A DNA stretch of 44,950 bases from JAUSPI01 sp964454305. Lineage in GTDB: Bacteria; Desulfobacterota; Syntrophia; Syntrophales; JADFWA01. The stretch lies in assembly GCA_964454305.1 (NCBI GenBank), contig CAYVXX010000008.1, positions 1 through 44,950 on the forward strand, given 5' to 3'. Under the pieces are notes generated by a model, which was not told the DNA's origin, ran no database searches, and was given only the letters and a program-made list of their open reading frames with translations. The position numbers were made by a program, and so were the translations under genes. Of this stretch, positions 23,669 to 31,868 are shown in pieces. Within the stretch, counting starts at the first letter, position 1. Each line of letters begins with the position of its first letter.

Positions 23669-24620
23669 TGAAATTGTCAGGGTCATAAATTCTTGCCGGA
23701 ATTTTCTTATAACCTCTCATATTCGGCCCGATGGTGATGCCATAGGATCAGAACTGGCCATGTACCATACCCTTCGTAATATGGGAAAAGGGGCTGTTGT
23801 TTACAATCAGGATGAGACCCCCGAAATTTACAGATTTCTTCCTGGCTCTGAATTTATTGTTAACACCCTTGAATCTCTTGAAAATTTTGATGTTGTTTTT
23901 GTGTTAGATTGCAGTAAAATTGACAGGATGGGAGATGAATCTTCCCGTGTTAGCGCTGCCATTAAGAAAATGATAAACATAGATCACCATATCTCAAACG
24001 GGGGGTTCTGTGATATATTTCTGATTGATCCTGAAGCGAGTTCCACCGGCGAAATACTTTATCGACTCTTCGAAAAAATGGGGGTTGCTCTGACTGAAAA
24101 CATCGCGATAAACCTCTATACGGCCATTCTCACGGATACGGGGTCGTTTCGCTATTCCAACACCGGAAGAGATACTTTCACAATAGCAGGAAAACTCGTG
24201 GAAAAAGGAGCGAACCCCCAACGGATAGCTGAAAGGATCTATGAGATGAATCCTCCCGCTAAAATTAAACTTCTGACGAAGGTTCTCGAGACATTCGAGT
24301 CCGATTGGGATGAAAAAATCAGTTCCATTGTGGTTACCCAGAAGATGCGTGAAGAAGCGGGAGCCCTTCCCGAATATACTGAGGGTTTTGTAGATTTTGT
24401 CCGTTCAGTTGAAGGTATTGAAGTTGCTGTACTTTACAATGAAATGTCCGAAAATAACTTTAGGATAAGCCTTCGATCAAAGGGAAAAATTAATGTGGAA
24501 CGGGTAGCCAGAGAATTTGGAGGTGGAGGTCACTCCAATGCCTCGGCTTGCATAATTGAGGGGGATATTGATACAGTCAAAAGAAGTATAGTAACCTGTA
24601 TTGTGAATCAACAAAAATAA
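23661..24620 (+). CDS. nrnA: NrnA-type DHH phosphoesterase (nanoRNase / pAp phosphatase)
   Basis: The product has 319 residues. The DHH domain shows SHIRPDGDAIGSE (His20, Asp24, Asp26 as metal ligands), VLDCSKIDRMG, and the name-giving DHH in NIDHHISN near residue 107. The C-terminal DHHA1 domain ends in GGGGHSNASAC. NrnA degrades short RNA oligomers and dephosphorylates 3'-phosphoadenosine 5'-phosphate. Its place between rbfA and truB is conserved in many bacteria without orn. It overlaps rbfA by 8 bases. Confidence 0.92.
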   Translation: MFDEIVRVINSCRNFLITSHIRPDGDAIGSELAMYHTLRNMGKGAVVYNQDETPEIYRFLPGSEFIVNTLESLENFDVVFVLDCSKIDRMGDESSRVSAAIKKMINIDHHISNGGFCDIFLIDPEASSTGEILYRLFEKMGVALTENIAINLYTAILTDTGSFRYSNTGRDTFTIAGKLVEKGANPQRIAERIYEMNPPAKIKLLTKVLETFESDWDEKISSIVVTQKMREEAGALPEYTEGFVDFVRSVEGIEVAVLYNEMSENNFRISLRSKGKINVERVAREFGGGGHSNASACIIEGDIDTVKRSIVTCIVNQQK

Positions 24621-24760
24621 GTGTCTAAAGTGAACTAAAGTGCCTAAAGTTAAAAAAAACTCTTTCAGCGCAATCTGTTTTAAATTTGACCGTGCCAAAG
24701 GCGTGTACCATTAACTTTAGCTCACTTTAGGCACTTTAAACTTTAGTTCACTTAAAGTGG
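24621..24760. repeat. CTAAAG-word inverted-repeat element C (nrnA-truB gap)
   Basis: The left arm has CTAAAG at 24625, 24635 and 24644. The right arm has CTTTAG at 24715, 24725 and 24741, with CTTTAA at 24734 and CTTAAA at 24751. Read on the minus strand, the right arm spaces its words 10-7-9-10. The arms are complementary and enclose about 60 bases. Element E near 40257 shares the words and the 10-7-9 spacing. Confidence 0.8.
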
Positions 24761-24775
24761 TGATGTACATATTTT

Positions 24776-25708
24776 ATGAACGGCGTTATAATAATTGACA
24801 AACCTTCAGGGAAGACATCGTTTGCTGTTGTTGAAAATATCAAGAAGATACTCGGCGCAAGGAAAGTTGGCCATGCCGGCACCCTTGATCCACTTGCTAC
24901 CGGAGTGCTTCCCGTGTGTGTTAATGAGGCAACAAAGCTTGCTCAGTTTTTTTTGATGGATAGCAAAGAATACAGGGCCACTATGTTACTGGGCATTGAG
25001 ACCGATACTCTTGATATAGATGGTAAGATAACAGTCAGGAAAGAACCACAGGTCACCAAAAGTGACATCGAGAATGCGTTGAGTAGTTTTGTGGGGAAAA
25101 TAGAACAAAAACCTCCCCGCTATTCTGCAGTTAAATTTAAGGGAAAACCGTTGTATAAATGGGCACGACGGGGAAGCGTCGTCGATCTCCTTCCCAGGAC
25201 GGTCGACATACACCAAATAATTCTCGAAAATGTAGAGTTGCCCTATGTGACCTTTTTTGTATCATGTTCCAAGGGAACCTATATAAGATCTCTTTGTTCC
25301 GAAATAGGTGAGAGATTGGAGTGTGGAGCATGCTTGTCCGCATTGAGAAGAATAAGAAGCGGCTATTTTGTTGAGGAATCGGCCATCTCTTTTGAAAATA
25401 TTAACCATCAGAAAACGAAGGAGATGTTATTAAAAAACCTGATCCCGATGGTAGATGCAGTATCATGTTTTCCTACCATTGATGTCGATCAAAGGATAGC
25501 AGGCAGATTACGTAATGGCTATCAACCGTTGGTTGGTGATATAGCAGAGAATCAAATTCATACTCTTGCTGCTGGACAAGTGGTAAAATTTATCTCAAGC
25601 GGCAATTGCCTTGTTGCCCTAGCAAGAATGCTTTATTCTTTTGACCAAATCTCGTCACTTGATTCAAAGAAACAATTGGTCGAAATTATAAGGGTATTTA
25701 ATTATTGA
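24776..25708 (+). CDS. truB: tRNA pseudouridine(55) synthase
   Basis: This 310-residue enzyme makes pseudouridine 55 in the T loop of tRNAs. The start MNGVIIIDKPSGKTSF and HAGTLDPLATGVLPV, with catalytic Asp38, are family hallmarks. A further block is KPPRYSAVKFKGKPLYKWAR, and the C-terminal part resembles a PUA domain. No strong ribosome site is visible; the end of repeat C lies about 15 bases upstream. It sits in the usual rbfA-nrnA-truB-rpsO order. Confidence 0.95.
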   Translation: MNGVIIIDKPSGKTSFAVVENIKKILGARKVGHAGTLDPLATGVLPVCVNEATKLAQFFLMDSKEYRATMLLGIETDTLDIDGKITVRKEPQVTKSDIENALSSFVGKIEQKPPRYSAVKFKGKPLYKWARRGSVVDLLPRTVDIHQIILENVELPYVTFFVSCSKGTYIRSLCSEIGERLECGACLSALRRIRSGYFVEESAISFENINHQKTKEMLLKNLIPMVDAVSCFPTIDVDQRIAGRLRNGYQPLVGDIAENQIHTLAAGQVVKFISSGNCLVALARMLYSFDQISSLDSKKQLVEIIRVFNY

Positions 25709-25726
25709 TGGTCTCGTAAAAAGTGA
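25707..25726. repeat. Short repeat fragment sharing 13 bases with the 42.3 kb palindrome arm
   Basis: TCGTAAAAAGTGA (25714-25726) is identical to the complement of 42401-42413, an outer arm of the second MITE-like element. It starts at the truB stop. It may be a decayed copy. Confidence 0.35.
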
Positions 25727-25755
25727 TTTATTAACAAAAGATGATAAACACAATG

Positions 25756-25791
25756 TACGCGGAGTTGCTATGGAGACAAAAAACTCGCGTA
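25756..25791 (+). promoter_or_regulatory. Stem-loop in the rpsO leader, candidate S15 regulatory site
   Basis: TACGCG-G-AGTT (25756-25766) pairs with AACTCGCGTA (25782-25791), leaving one bulged G and a 15-base loop. The ribosome site of rpsO follows within about 15 bases. S15 represses its own mRNA through structured leaders in several bacteria; I infer, but cannot show, the same here. Confidence 0.45.
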
Positions 25792-25817
25792 GAATCTTTT
25801 AAAAGGAGGAAGTATAA

Positions 25818-26087
25818 GTGGTATTGGAATTAGACAGAAAAAAAGGAATAATTAAAGACTTTCAGGTTCACGAGAAAGACACAGGGTCTCCGGAGGTTCA
25901 GATTGCGATCCTGAGTGCCAGAATAAAGTATTTGACAGAACACTTTAAGATTCACAAAAAGGATCACCACTCCCGCAGGGGACTTTTGAAACTCGTCGGG
26001 CAGAGAAGGCGGCTTCTCGATTATCTTAAAGGGAAAAATGTAGGAAAGTACAGGAACGTTATTGAACGCCTTGGGATAAGAAAGTAA
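25818..26087 (+). CDS. rpsO: 30S ribosomal protein S15
   Basis: This 89-residue primary 16S rRNA-binding protein has the signature DTGSPEVQIAILSARIKYLTEH, with HHSRRGLLKLVGQRRRLLDYL. The start is GTG 25818, with an excellent AAAAGGAGGAAG ribosome site. A stem-loop just upstream may mediate feedback. It is followed by pnp, the near-universal rpsO-pnp pair. Confidence 0.97.
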   Translation: MVLELDRKKGIIKDFQVHEKDTGSPEVQIAILSARIKYLTEHFKIHKKDHHSRRGLLKLVGQRRRLLDYLKGKNVGKYRNVIERLGIRK

Positions 26088-26112
26088 GAAGATCGATTAA
26101 AATGCTTGACTT

Positions 26113-26166
26113 CAGGCACTCAAACCAGGGTACCTTTCAGAAATGAAGTGCAGGGTTTGAGCCTTG
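26113..26166 (+). promoter_or_regulatory. rpsO-pnp intercistronic hairpin
   Basis: AGGC-AC-TCAAACC (26114-26126, with the AC bulged) pairs with GGTTTGAGCCT (26154-26164). Inside it, TTCA-GAAA-TGAA forms a GNRA-capped hairpin near 26136-26147. The place matches the RNase III hairpin that governs pnp expression in E. coli. There is no T run, so it is not an intrinsic terminator. A perfect TATAAT at 26200-26205, without a -35, is the only promoter hint. Confidence 0.45.
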
Positions 26167-26228
26167 CCAAATCATGGCGATCCTCAAGTGGTACCATACT
26201 ATAATTTTTAAAGGAAAAAAGGGGAATT

Positions 26229-28349
26229 ATGAAGAAAATATTTAGTACGAATTTTGCGGGGAGAGAGATCTCACTGAAATCACATTATATGGCAGGTCAG
26301 GCAGATGGCGCTCTTCTCGTTACTTACGGTGATACTGTGGTTCTTGTCACGGCAGTATCGATGAAAAGCAAAAGACAAGGCCTTGATTTTATGCCGTTGA
26401 CCGTCGATTATCAGGAGATGACCTACGCGGCAGGTAAGATTCCTGGTGGATTTTTTAAGAGAGAAGGACGTCCTAATGATAATGAGATACTGACATGCAG
26501 GATTATTGATCGATCATTACGTCCTCTCTTCCCTAAAGGATATTTTCATGAGACGCAAATTGTGGCGACAGTACTTTCATTGGATGACGAAAATGATTCC
26601 GATATTGTCGCTATGCTGGGTGCATCCGCCGCTCTCGAGATATCGGATATTCCCTTTGGGGGACCGATTGCCGGTGTGAGAGTTGGCCGTGTTGGGGAAG
26701 AGTTTATATGTAATCCGACAACGGAACAGTTGGGCAATAGCGACTTAGATCTCTTTTTAGTTGGAAGAAAAATTCTCCCAGGCACAGGTGGTAGAGATTT
26801 TGATGTCAACTTAGTGATGCTCGAGGGGGGATCTTCTGAAGTTGAAGAAGACGTGATAGTTGAGGCTATAAAGATTGGTCTGGAATCGATCAGGCCTGTA
26901 ATTGAGCTTCAGGATCAAATTCGCCAGGCTATAGGCAATGAAAAAAGAACAGTAGAACCGGTTGAAATTGATGAGGGCCTTCGTAAGAGTATCTCTGATA
27001 CGGCCATGGCATCTCTGAAAGAGGCTTATACGATTCAGAAAAAACAGGAGAGGCAGACAAAACTGCATCAGATACGAGAGTCGGTTGTAGCTGAGTTCGC
27101 TTCTGAAAATACTGAGATTGCTCCAATGGTCAAGACCATCCTGGAAAAGTTAGAAAAAAAGTTCCTCAGGGATATGATTTTAAATGAAAAGAAAAGAATA
27201 GACGGCAGGTCTAGTACGGATATAAGGCCGATCAGCTCTGAGGCAGGACTTCTTCCAAGGACGCACGGATCAGCTCTGTTTACCAGAGGGGAAACCCAGG
27301 TCCTTGCCGTTCTTACACTCGGCACGTCTTCAGACGAGCAGAGGATGGATTACATAAGCGGGGAGGAGAGAAGAACATTTATGCTACACTATAATTTCCC
27401 CCCTTATTCCGTAGGTGAAGCGAGATTTTTAAGAGGTCCCGGAAGGAGAGAAATAGGGCATGGCGCGCTCGCAAGAAGGGCTTTGCTTCCTCTTCTCCCT
27501 TCACCGGAAGAGTTCCCCTACACAATAAGGATTGTTTCCGAAACGTTATCCTCCAACGGTTCATCATCTATGGCCACGGTTTGTGGAGGAAGCCTTTCCT
27601 TAATGGATGCGGGAGTGCCGGTAAAAGGTATGGTTTCCGGTATTGCCATGGGTTTATTGAAGGAAGATGAAGAAGTCGTCATCCTTTCCGACATCCTTGG
27701 CGATGAAGATCACGCAGGTGATATGGACTTCAAGGTGTGTGGTACAAATAAGGGTATTACTGCCATGCAAATGGACATAAAGATCGATGGCGTCACAGAG
27801 GATATCCTGAAAAAAGCTCTCTATCAGGCAAGAGAAGGAAGACTCCATATACTCGGAAAAATGAAGGAGACACTCACTGAGCCGAGGGACGATATTTCAC
27901 CTTATGCACCAAGGATAACTACTATAATGGTCAAGCAGGACAGGATAAGAGACGTTATAGGTACCGGGGGAAAGAATATAAGGCAGATTATAAGTGAAAC
28001 AGGAGTCGATATAAATGTGGAGGATGATGGAACAGTGACGATCGCTTCCAATGATTCGGAGGCAGCAAGTAGGGCTGTTGCCATGGTCAAGATGCTAACC
28101 GAAGAGGCGGAAGTAGGAAAGATTTACATCGGTACGGTAAGGAAAGTTGTCGATTTTGGAGCCTTTGTGGAGATATTGCCGGGTACAGACGGCCTGGTAC
28201 ACATATCTCAGCTTGCCAAAGAAAGGGTCAATAAGGTAACGGATGTCCTTAATGAAGGCGACAAGGTGCCTGTTAAGGTTATCGAGATTGACAGACAGGG
28301 GAAAATAAGATTGAGCAGGAAGGACGCACTCGAGCACGATGCAGAATAA
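26229..28349 (+). CDS. pnp: Polyribonucleotide nucleotidyltransferase (PNPase)
   Basis: This 706-residue trimeric 3'-5' phosphorolytic exoribonuclease is a core part of RNA turnover. There are two RNase PH domains (about 10-230 and 310-540; FFKREGRPNDNEI and FPPYSVGE are conserved). A KH domain follows (GTGGKNIRQIISETG, near 580), then an S1 domain (VRKVVDFGAFVEI, near 640). The length is normal. AAAAAAGGGG lies before ATG 26229. The last 11 bases overlap the peptidase gene. Confidence 0.97.
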   Translation: MKKIFSTNFAGREISLKSHYMAGQADGALLVTYGDTVVLVTAVSMKSKRQGLDFMPLTVDYQEMTYAAGKIPGGFFKREGRPNDNEILTCRIIDRSLRPLFPKGYFHETQIVATVLSLDDENDSDIVAMLGASAALEISDIPFGGPIAGVRVGRVGEEFICNPTTEQLGNSDLDLFLVGRKILPGTGGRDFDVNLVMLEGGSSEVEEDVIVEAIKIGLESIRPVIELQDQIRQAIGNEKRTVEPVEIDEGLRKSISDTAMASLKEAYTIQKKQERQTKLHQIRESVVAEFASENTEIAPMVKTILEKLEKKFLRDMILNEKKRIDGRSSTDIRPISSEAGLLPRTHGSALFTRGETQVLAVLTLGTSSDEQRMDYISGEERRTFMLHYNFPPYSVGEARFLRGPGRREIGHGALARRALLPLLPSPEEFPYTIRIVSETLSSNGSSSMATVCGGSLSLMDAGVPVKGMVSGIAMGLLKEDEEVVILSDILGDEDHAGDMDFKVCGTNKGITAMQMDIKIDGVTEDILKKALYQAREGRLHILGKMKETLTEPRDDISPYAPRITTIMVKQDRIRDVIGTGGKNIRQIISETGVDINVEDDGTVTIASNDSEAASRAVAMVKMLTEEAEVGKIYIGTVRKVVDFGAFVEILPGTDGLVHISQLAKERVNKVTDVLNEGDKVPVKVIEIDRQGKIRLSRKDALEHDAE

Positions 28350-29613
28350 GACCGTTCTGGATAATGGTATAAGTGTCATCTCTGAAGAGATCAATCATGT
28401 GAGATCCGTTTCAATAGGGGTTTGGGTCAGGTGCGGGTCTCGCAGCGAAAATTATACCACAAACGGAATGGCCCATTTCATAGAGCACATGCTCTTCAAG
28501 GGGACAAAGAATCGATCCGCCTTTGACATAGCATCGGAGATCGATTCTGTCGGTGGCGTAATGAATGCCTTTACCAGCAAGGAATTTACCGCCTTCTATA
28601 TTAAGATACCAGATTACCATCTTGCTATGGCGATTGACCTTCTTGCCGACATAGTAAAAAACTCTCTTTTTAATCCCGCGGAAATAGAAAAGGAAACGTC
28701 GGTGGTTCTTCAGGAGATTTCTATGGTGGAAGACACACCGGATGATTTTATTCACGATTTTTTCGAGAAAACCTTCTGGAATGGGCACCCATTAGGTCTT
28801 CCCATCTTAGGAACAAAGGAAACCGTTGTCAGTTTTGAAAGAGAGATCCTTGTTAACTTTTTTACTGAGAGATACACAGGGGAAAATGTAACGTTGACCG
28901 CCGCAGGTAATCTGAAACATGATGTCCTGGTTAATCTTGCTAAGAATACCTTTGGATCGTTGGAAGGCAAACCCATAAAAGAAGTCTATCTCAAACCTCT
29001 TATAACACCTGCAGTTGCCGCCATTGAAAAAGATCTGGAACAGGAACACATTATTGTCGGTACCACTGCTCCCTCTTCAACAAGCCAACTGCGATATCCC
29101 GCCCTGTTAATGAATATTGTTCTTGGAGGAAGCATGAGTTCGAGACTTTTTCAGGAAATCAGGGAAAAGAGGGGGCTTGCTTACTCCATACGTTCTTATC
29201 TCGTTCCATACAGGGACGCGGGCATATTGGGTATTTATGTGGCTACCAGTGAAGATAAGGTTAAGGATGTCATTGGTTTGATACTTGAAGAATTGGATAA
29301 GTTCAGGGAAAATCTACTGACAGAGAAAGAACTTCATTCAGCCAAGGAACTGGTAAAGGGAAATTTGCTATTAAGTATGGAAAGTACCGACAACCGTATG
29401 ACAAAACTTGCAAAAAATGAGATTTTGTTTGGACGTAATATCCCAGTAGAAGAGATTGTAAGAAATATAGAAGCCGTTAGCAGGGAAGACATAAAAAATC
29501 TGGCCGGCGATATCTTCAGCTTCGACACCATTTCTTTAGCGGCTCTGGGAAAAGTTTCGGAAAAGGATATTACCGAGGGTTTGATTAGTGGAGGAAATAA
29601 GAGTATCCATTGA
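28339..29613 (+). CDS. M16 family zinc metallopeptidase (pitrilysin / processing-peptidase like)
   Basis: The product has 424 residues. The inverted zinc motif H-x2-E-H is HFIEH, residues 46-50, followed by MLFKGT. The third ligand is expected in the EIEKETSVVLQEISM region. The C-terminal inactive M16 half contains GSMSSRLFQEIREKRGLAYSI. Short M16B proteins like this usually act as dimers and degrade peptides; Bacillus YmxG/PqqL-type members are found beside pnp and dut in many genomes. No signal peptide is seen, so it is cytoplasmic. It overlaps pnp by 11 bases and dut by 26. Confidence 0.93.
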   Translation: MQNKTVLDNGISVISEEINHVRSVSIGVWVRCGSRSENYTTNGMAHFIEHMLFKGTKNRSAFDIASEIDSVGGVMNAFTSKEFTAFYIKIPDYHLAMAIDLLADIVKNSLFNPAEIEKETSVVLQEISMVEDTPDDFIHDFFEKTFWNGHPLGLPILGTKETVVSFEREILVNFFTERYTGENVTLTAAGNLKHDVLVNLAKNTFGSLEGKPIKEVYLKPLITPAVAAIEKDLEQEHIIVGTTAPSSTSQLRYPALLMNIVLGGSMSSRLFQEIREKRGLAYSIRSYLVPYRDAGILGIYVATSEDKVKDVIGLILEELDKFRENLLTEKELHSAKELVKGNLLLSMESTDNRMTKLAKNEILFGRNIPVEEIVRNIEAVSREDIKNLAGDIFSFDTISLAALGKVSEKDITEGLISGGNKSIH

Positions 29614-30034
29614 AAGATTGGACAGCGGCAAAGATATTCCACTCCCCCGTTACATGACCGAGGGCTCAGCAGGAATGGATGTTTTCGCAGCAGTAGAGAA
29701 AGAAGAGTTTATTCTTCCCGGAGAGAGAAAGATTATCCCAACCGGTATTGCAATTGCGCTTCCGGAGGGGTACGAAGCACAGATCAGACCACGGAGTGGT
29801 CTTGCCATAAGAAATGGCATAACGTTGATAAATTCCCCTGGTACTATAGATATGGATTATCGCGGGGAAATTAAGATAATTATGATAAATCACGGAAAAA
29901 AGCTATTTGTAGTAACGAGGGGTGATCGAATTGCACAAATGGTCATACATCGTGTCTGCAGGGTGATGTGGAATTTAAAGAAGAAGCTGGATGAAACCTT
30001 GAGAGGTGAAGGGGGATTTGGTCACACGGGGTAA
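29588..30034 (+). CDS. dut: Deoxyuridine 5'-triphosphate nucleotidohydrolase (dUTPase)
   Basis: This 148-residue trimeric enzyme hydrolyses dUTP to dUMP and pyrophosphate, keeping uracil out of DNA and supplying dTMP synthesis. All five motifs are visible: GSAGMDVFA, PRSGLA, GTIDMDYRGEI, RGDRIAQMV, and the C-terminal RGEGGFGHTG, which closes over the site. The start is GTG 29588, inside the peptidase gene. It is the last strictly coupled gene of the superoperon; a heptad repeat begins right after its stop. Confidence 0.96.
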   Translation: MEEIRVSIERLDSGKDIPLPRYMTEGSAGMDVFAAVEKEEFILPGERKIIPTGIAIALPEGYEAQIRPRSGLAIRNGITLINSPGTIDMDYRGEIKIIMINHGKKLFVVTRGDRIAQMVIHRVCRVMWNLKKKLDETLRGEGGFGHTG

Positions 30035-30037
30035 AAA

Positions 30038-30132
30038 GAGTTCAGAGTTCTGAGTTCAAAGTTTGAAGTTTGAAGTCTACACATGTTTTCTTAAACCCTA
30101 AACACTGAACTTAGAACTCTGAACTTTAACCA
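30038..30132. repeat. Degenerate heptad inverted-repeat element F (dut-DUF39 gap)
   Basis: The left arm (30038-30079) has six 7-base units: GAGTTCA, GAGTTCT, then GAGTTCA and AAGTTTG twice. The right arm (30091-30132) has six units: CTAAACA, CTGAACT, TAGAACT and others, with AAC every 7 bases. The arms are complementary over about 20 bases and enclose only 11. It starts three bases after the dut stop. Confidence 0.85.
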
Positions 30133-30149
30133 ATGAAGGTCGTGGATTG

Positions 30150-31328
30150 ATGAGAAAATTCAAGGTCAATAAGACATACAAAGAAATTAACGAAAAGATA
30201 AAAAAAGGCAAAGCCGTGGTGGTTACGGCCGAAGAAATTATAGATATCGTGGAAAAAGATGGAGAGCTGGAAGCAGCAAGGAAGGTAGACGTTGTCACCA
30301 CAGGAACTTTCGGTCCCATGTGTTCATCCGGCGCCTTTCTTAACTTTGGTCACACATCTCCGAGGATAAGGGCTTCGAAAGTATGGCTTAATGATGTATC
30401 AGCTTATGGAGGTATTGCGGCCGTAGATTGTTATATTGGTGCAACAGAAGTAGCAGAAGGCGATCCTCTAAATAGCGTTTATCCTGGTGAATTTAATTAT
30501 GGTGGTGGACACGTCATCGAGGATCTGGTTGCAGGCAATGTGATAAGACTGCACCTTGAGGGTTATGGAACCGATTGTTATCCGGCCCGGAGATATGAAA
30601 AGAATATAACAATTAATGACTTGCATGATGCTTTTCTCTTCAATCCCAGAAATGCTTACCAGAACTACAGTTGTGCTGTAAACATGTCTGACAAGACTAT
30701 CTATACCTATATGGGTGTGCTTAGACCCCGTATGGCTAATGCAAATTACGCCACGTCCGGGCAGTTAAGCCCCCTGTTCAATGACCCGTATTATAAAACT
30801 ATTGGTATAGGTACAAGAATTTTTTTAGGAGGTGCTCAGGGTTATGTAGCCTGGCATGGAACCCAGCACAACTCCTCTGTTCCAAGAGGTGAGAATGGAG
30901 TTCCAAAGGAAGGGGCTGGAACCATAGCAACCATCGGAAACCTGAAGGAAATGAGTCCTGAGTGGCTTGCCGGGGCAAGTTTTTTAGGCTATGGGGTTTC
31001 ACTCTATGTTGGAATTGGTATCCCTATACCGATACTAACTGAGGAGATGGTACGGTATACGGCTGTCAAAGATGAATCTATCTATACTCAAGTTTATGAT
31101 TACAGTATGGATTATCCGAATGGTGTCCCCAAAAGCCTCGGTGAAGTGAGCTACAAAGAATTGAAAAGTGGTTCGATAAATCTTAATGGAGGGAAAATAG
31201 CTACGGCTCCCCTGTCAAGTTACTACAAGGCAAGAAAAATCTCGAATATTCTGAAAGAGTGGATTGAGAGAGGCGATTTTCTCTTGGGTGAACCTCAACA
31301 ACTTCTCCCATCGAATGAAAGATCCTAA
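30150..31328 (+). CDS. DUF39 protein, homocysteine biosynthesis (sulfide-incorporating) enzyme
   Basis: This protein of about 392 residues belongs to COG1900/DUF39, whose methanogen member (MA1821 type) converts aspartate semialdehyde plus reduced sulfur to homocysteine. Visible family blocks are TTGTFGPMCSSG, NFGHTSPRIRASK, VDCYIGATE, GGGHVIEDLVAG and GYGTDCYPARR, with several conserved Cys. The usual partner with CBS/ferredoxin domains is not next to it. ATG 30150 has a GAAGG site 10 bases upstream; a TTG at 30147 is also possible. It fits a sulfide-rich anaerobic life style and points to O-acylhomoserine-independent methionine synthesis (inference). Confidence 0.85.
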   Translation: MRKFKVNKTYKEINEKIKKGKAVVVTAEEIIDIVEKDGELEAARKVDVVTTGTFGPMCSSGAFLNFGHTSPRIRASKVWLNDVSAYGGIAAVDCYIGATEVAEGDPLNSVYPGEFNYGGGHVIEDLVAGNVIRLHLEGYGTDCYPARRYEKNITINDLHDAFLFNPRNAYQNYSCAVNMSDKTIYTYMGVLRPRMANANYATSGQLSPLFNDPYYKTIGIGTRIFLGGAQGYVAWHGTQHNSSVPRGENGVPKEGAGTIATIGNLKEMSPEWLAGASFLGYGVSLYVGIGIPIPILTEEMVRYTAVKDESIYTQVYDYSMDYPNGVPKSLGEVSYKELKSGSINLNGGKIATAPLSSYYKARKISNILKEWIERGDFLLGEPQQLLPSNERS

Positions 31329-31475
31329 ACATGAAAGAGTATTTACAAATTTCATAGATTATAATTTTACAAAGTATAATATTCTATCTGTGAACTGAAC
31401 CTTTCTAACTGTTGAACTTTCTGCAAAAGCGTTAAACCTTATATTGTAACCGGAAAACTTGAAAAACTTTTAATA

Positions 31476-31504
31476 TTGCATAATTGAAATATATGTAATA
31501 TAAT
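31476..31504 (+). promoter_or_regulatory. Promoter of the ftsB-pilMNOPQ operon
   Basis: A perfect TATAAT at 31499-31504 with TTGCAT 17 bases upstream (31476-31481). It lies in a very AT-rich gap of about 235 bases after DUF39. Transcription would start near 31511, about 50 bases before the ftsB ATG. Confidence 0.5.
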
Positions 31505-31563
31505 TTGCTGGATAGAAGGGGTAGTTCTTAGTTCTCCGCTTTATAAAAAGGATGCTTCTCGTA

Positions 31564-31830
31564 ATGAAAGTTGGCAGATATTTAATAATATTTCTTTTAC
31601 TAATGGGGCTTCTAATCACCTTTGGAGACAAAGGCTTTGTGGACAACTACATGATGAAAGAGAAGCTGGCAGCCATAAGGAAAACAAATGAGCAAATGAC
31701 CCATAAAAACAAAGAATTGAAGAAAAAAATAGTATTGCTGAGAAATAATCTGCAGTACATAGAAATGGTAGCAAGAAGTGAGATCGGGATGGTTAAAAAG
31801 GGAAACATTATCTATAGATTTAATGATTAA
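31564..31830 (+). CDS. ftsB: FtsB/DivIC family septum formation initiator
   Basis: This 88-residue single-pass membrane protein has a short Lys/Arg-containing start, a hydrophobic helix (about 5-20, YLIIFLLLMGLLI) and a coiled coil (about 35-65, rich in Lys/Asn/Glu). It ends in the family signature YIEMVARSEIGMVKKGN. FtsB links with FtsL and FtsQ in the divisome. I use ATG 31564 because AAAAAGGA lies about 11 bases upstream; an ATG four codons earlier overlaps that site. It precedes pilM by 38 bases, so division and pilus genes may share a transcript. Confidence 0.85.
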   Translation: MKVGRYLIIFLLLMGLLITFGDKGFVDNYMMKEKLAAIRKTNEQMTHKNKELKKKIVLLRNNLQYIEMVARSEIGMVKKGNIIYRFND

Positions 31831-31868
31831 GTTCAAGTAGTGTCTTAAAAAACTGACAGGTAATTTAA

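Noticed and set aside
30035..30149. SAM or other riboswitch before the homocysteine-forming gene
   Set aside because: The gap is fully taken up by the heptad element; no SAM-box core or other known aptamer pattern is visible.
31391..31420. Possible further heptad array upstream of ftsB
   Set aside because: AAC words occur at 31393, 31398, 31407 and 31415, spacings of 5, 9 and 8, so the 7-base register is absent. It could be a decayed remnant.
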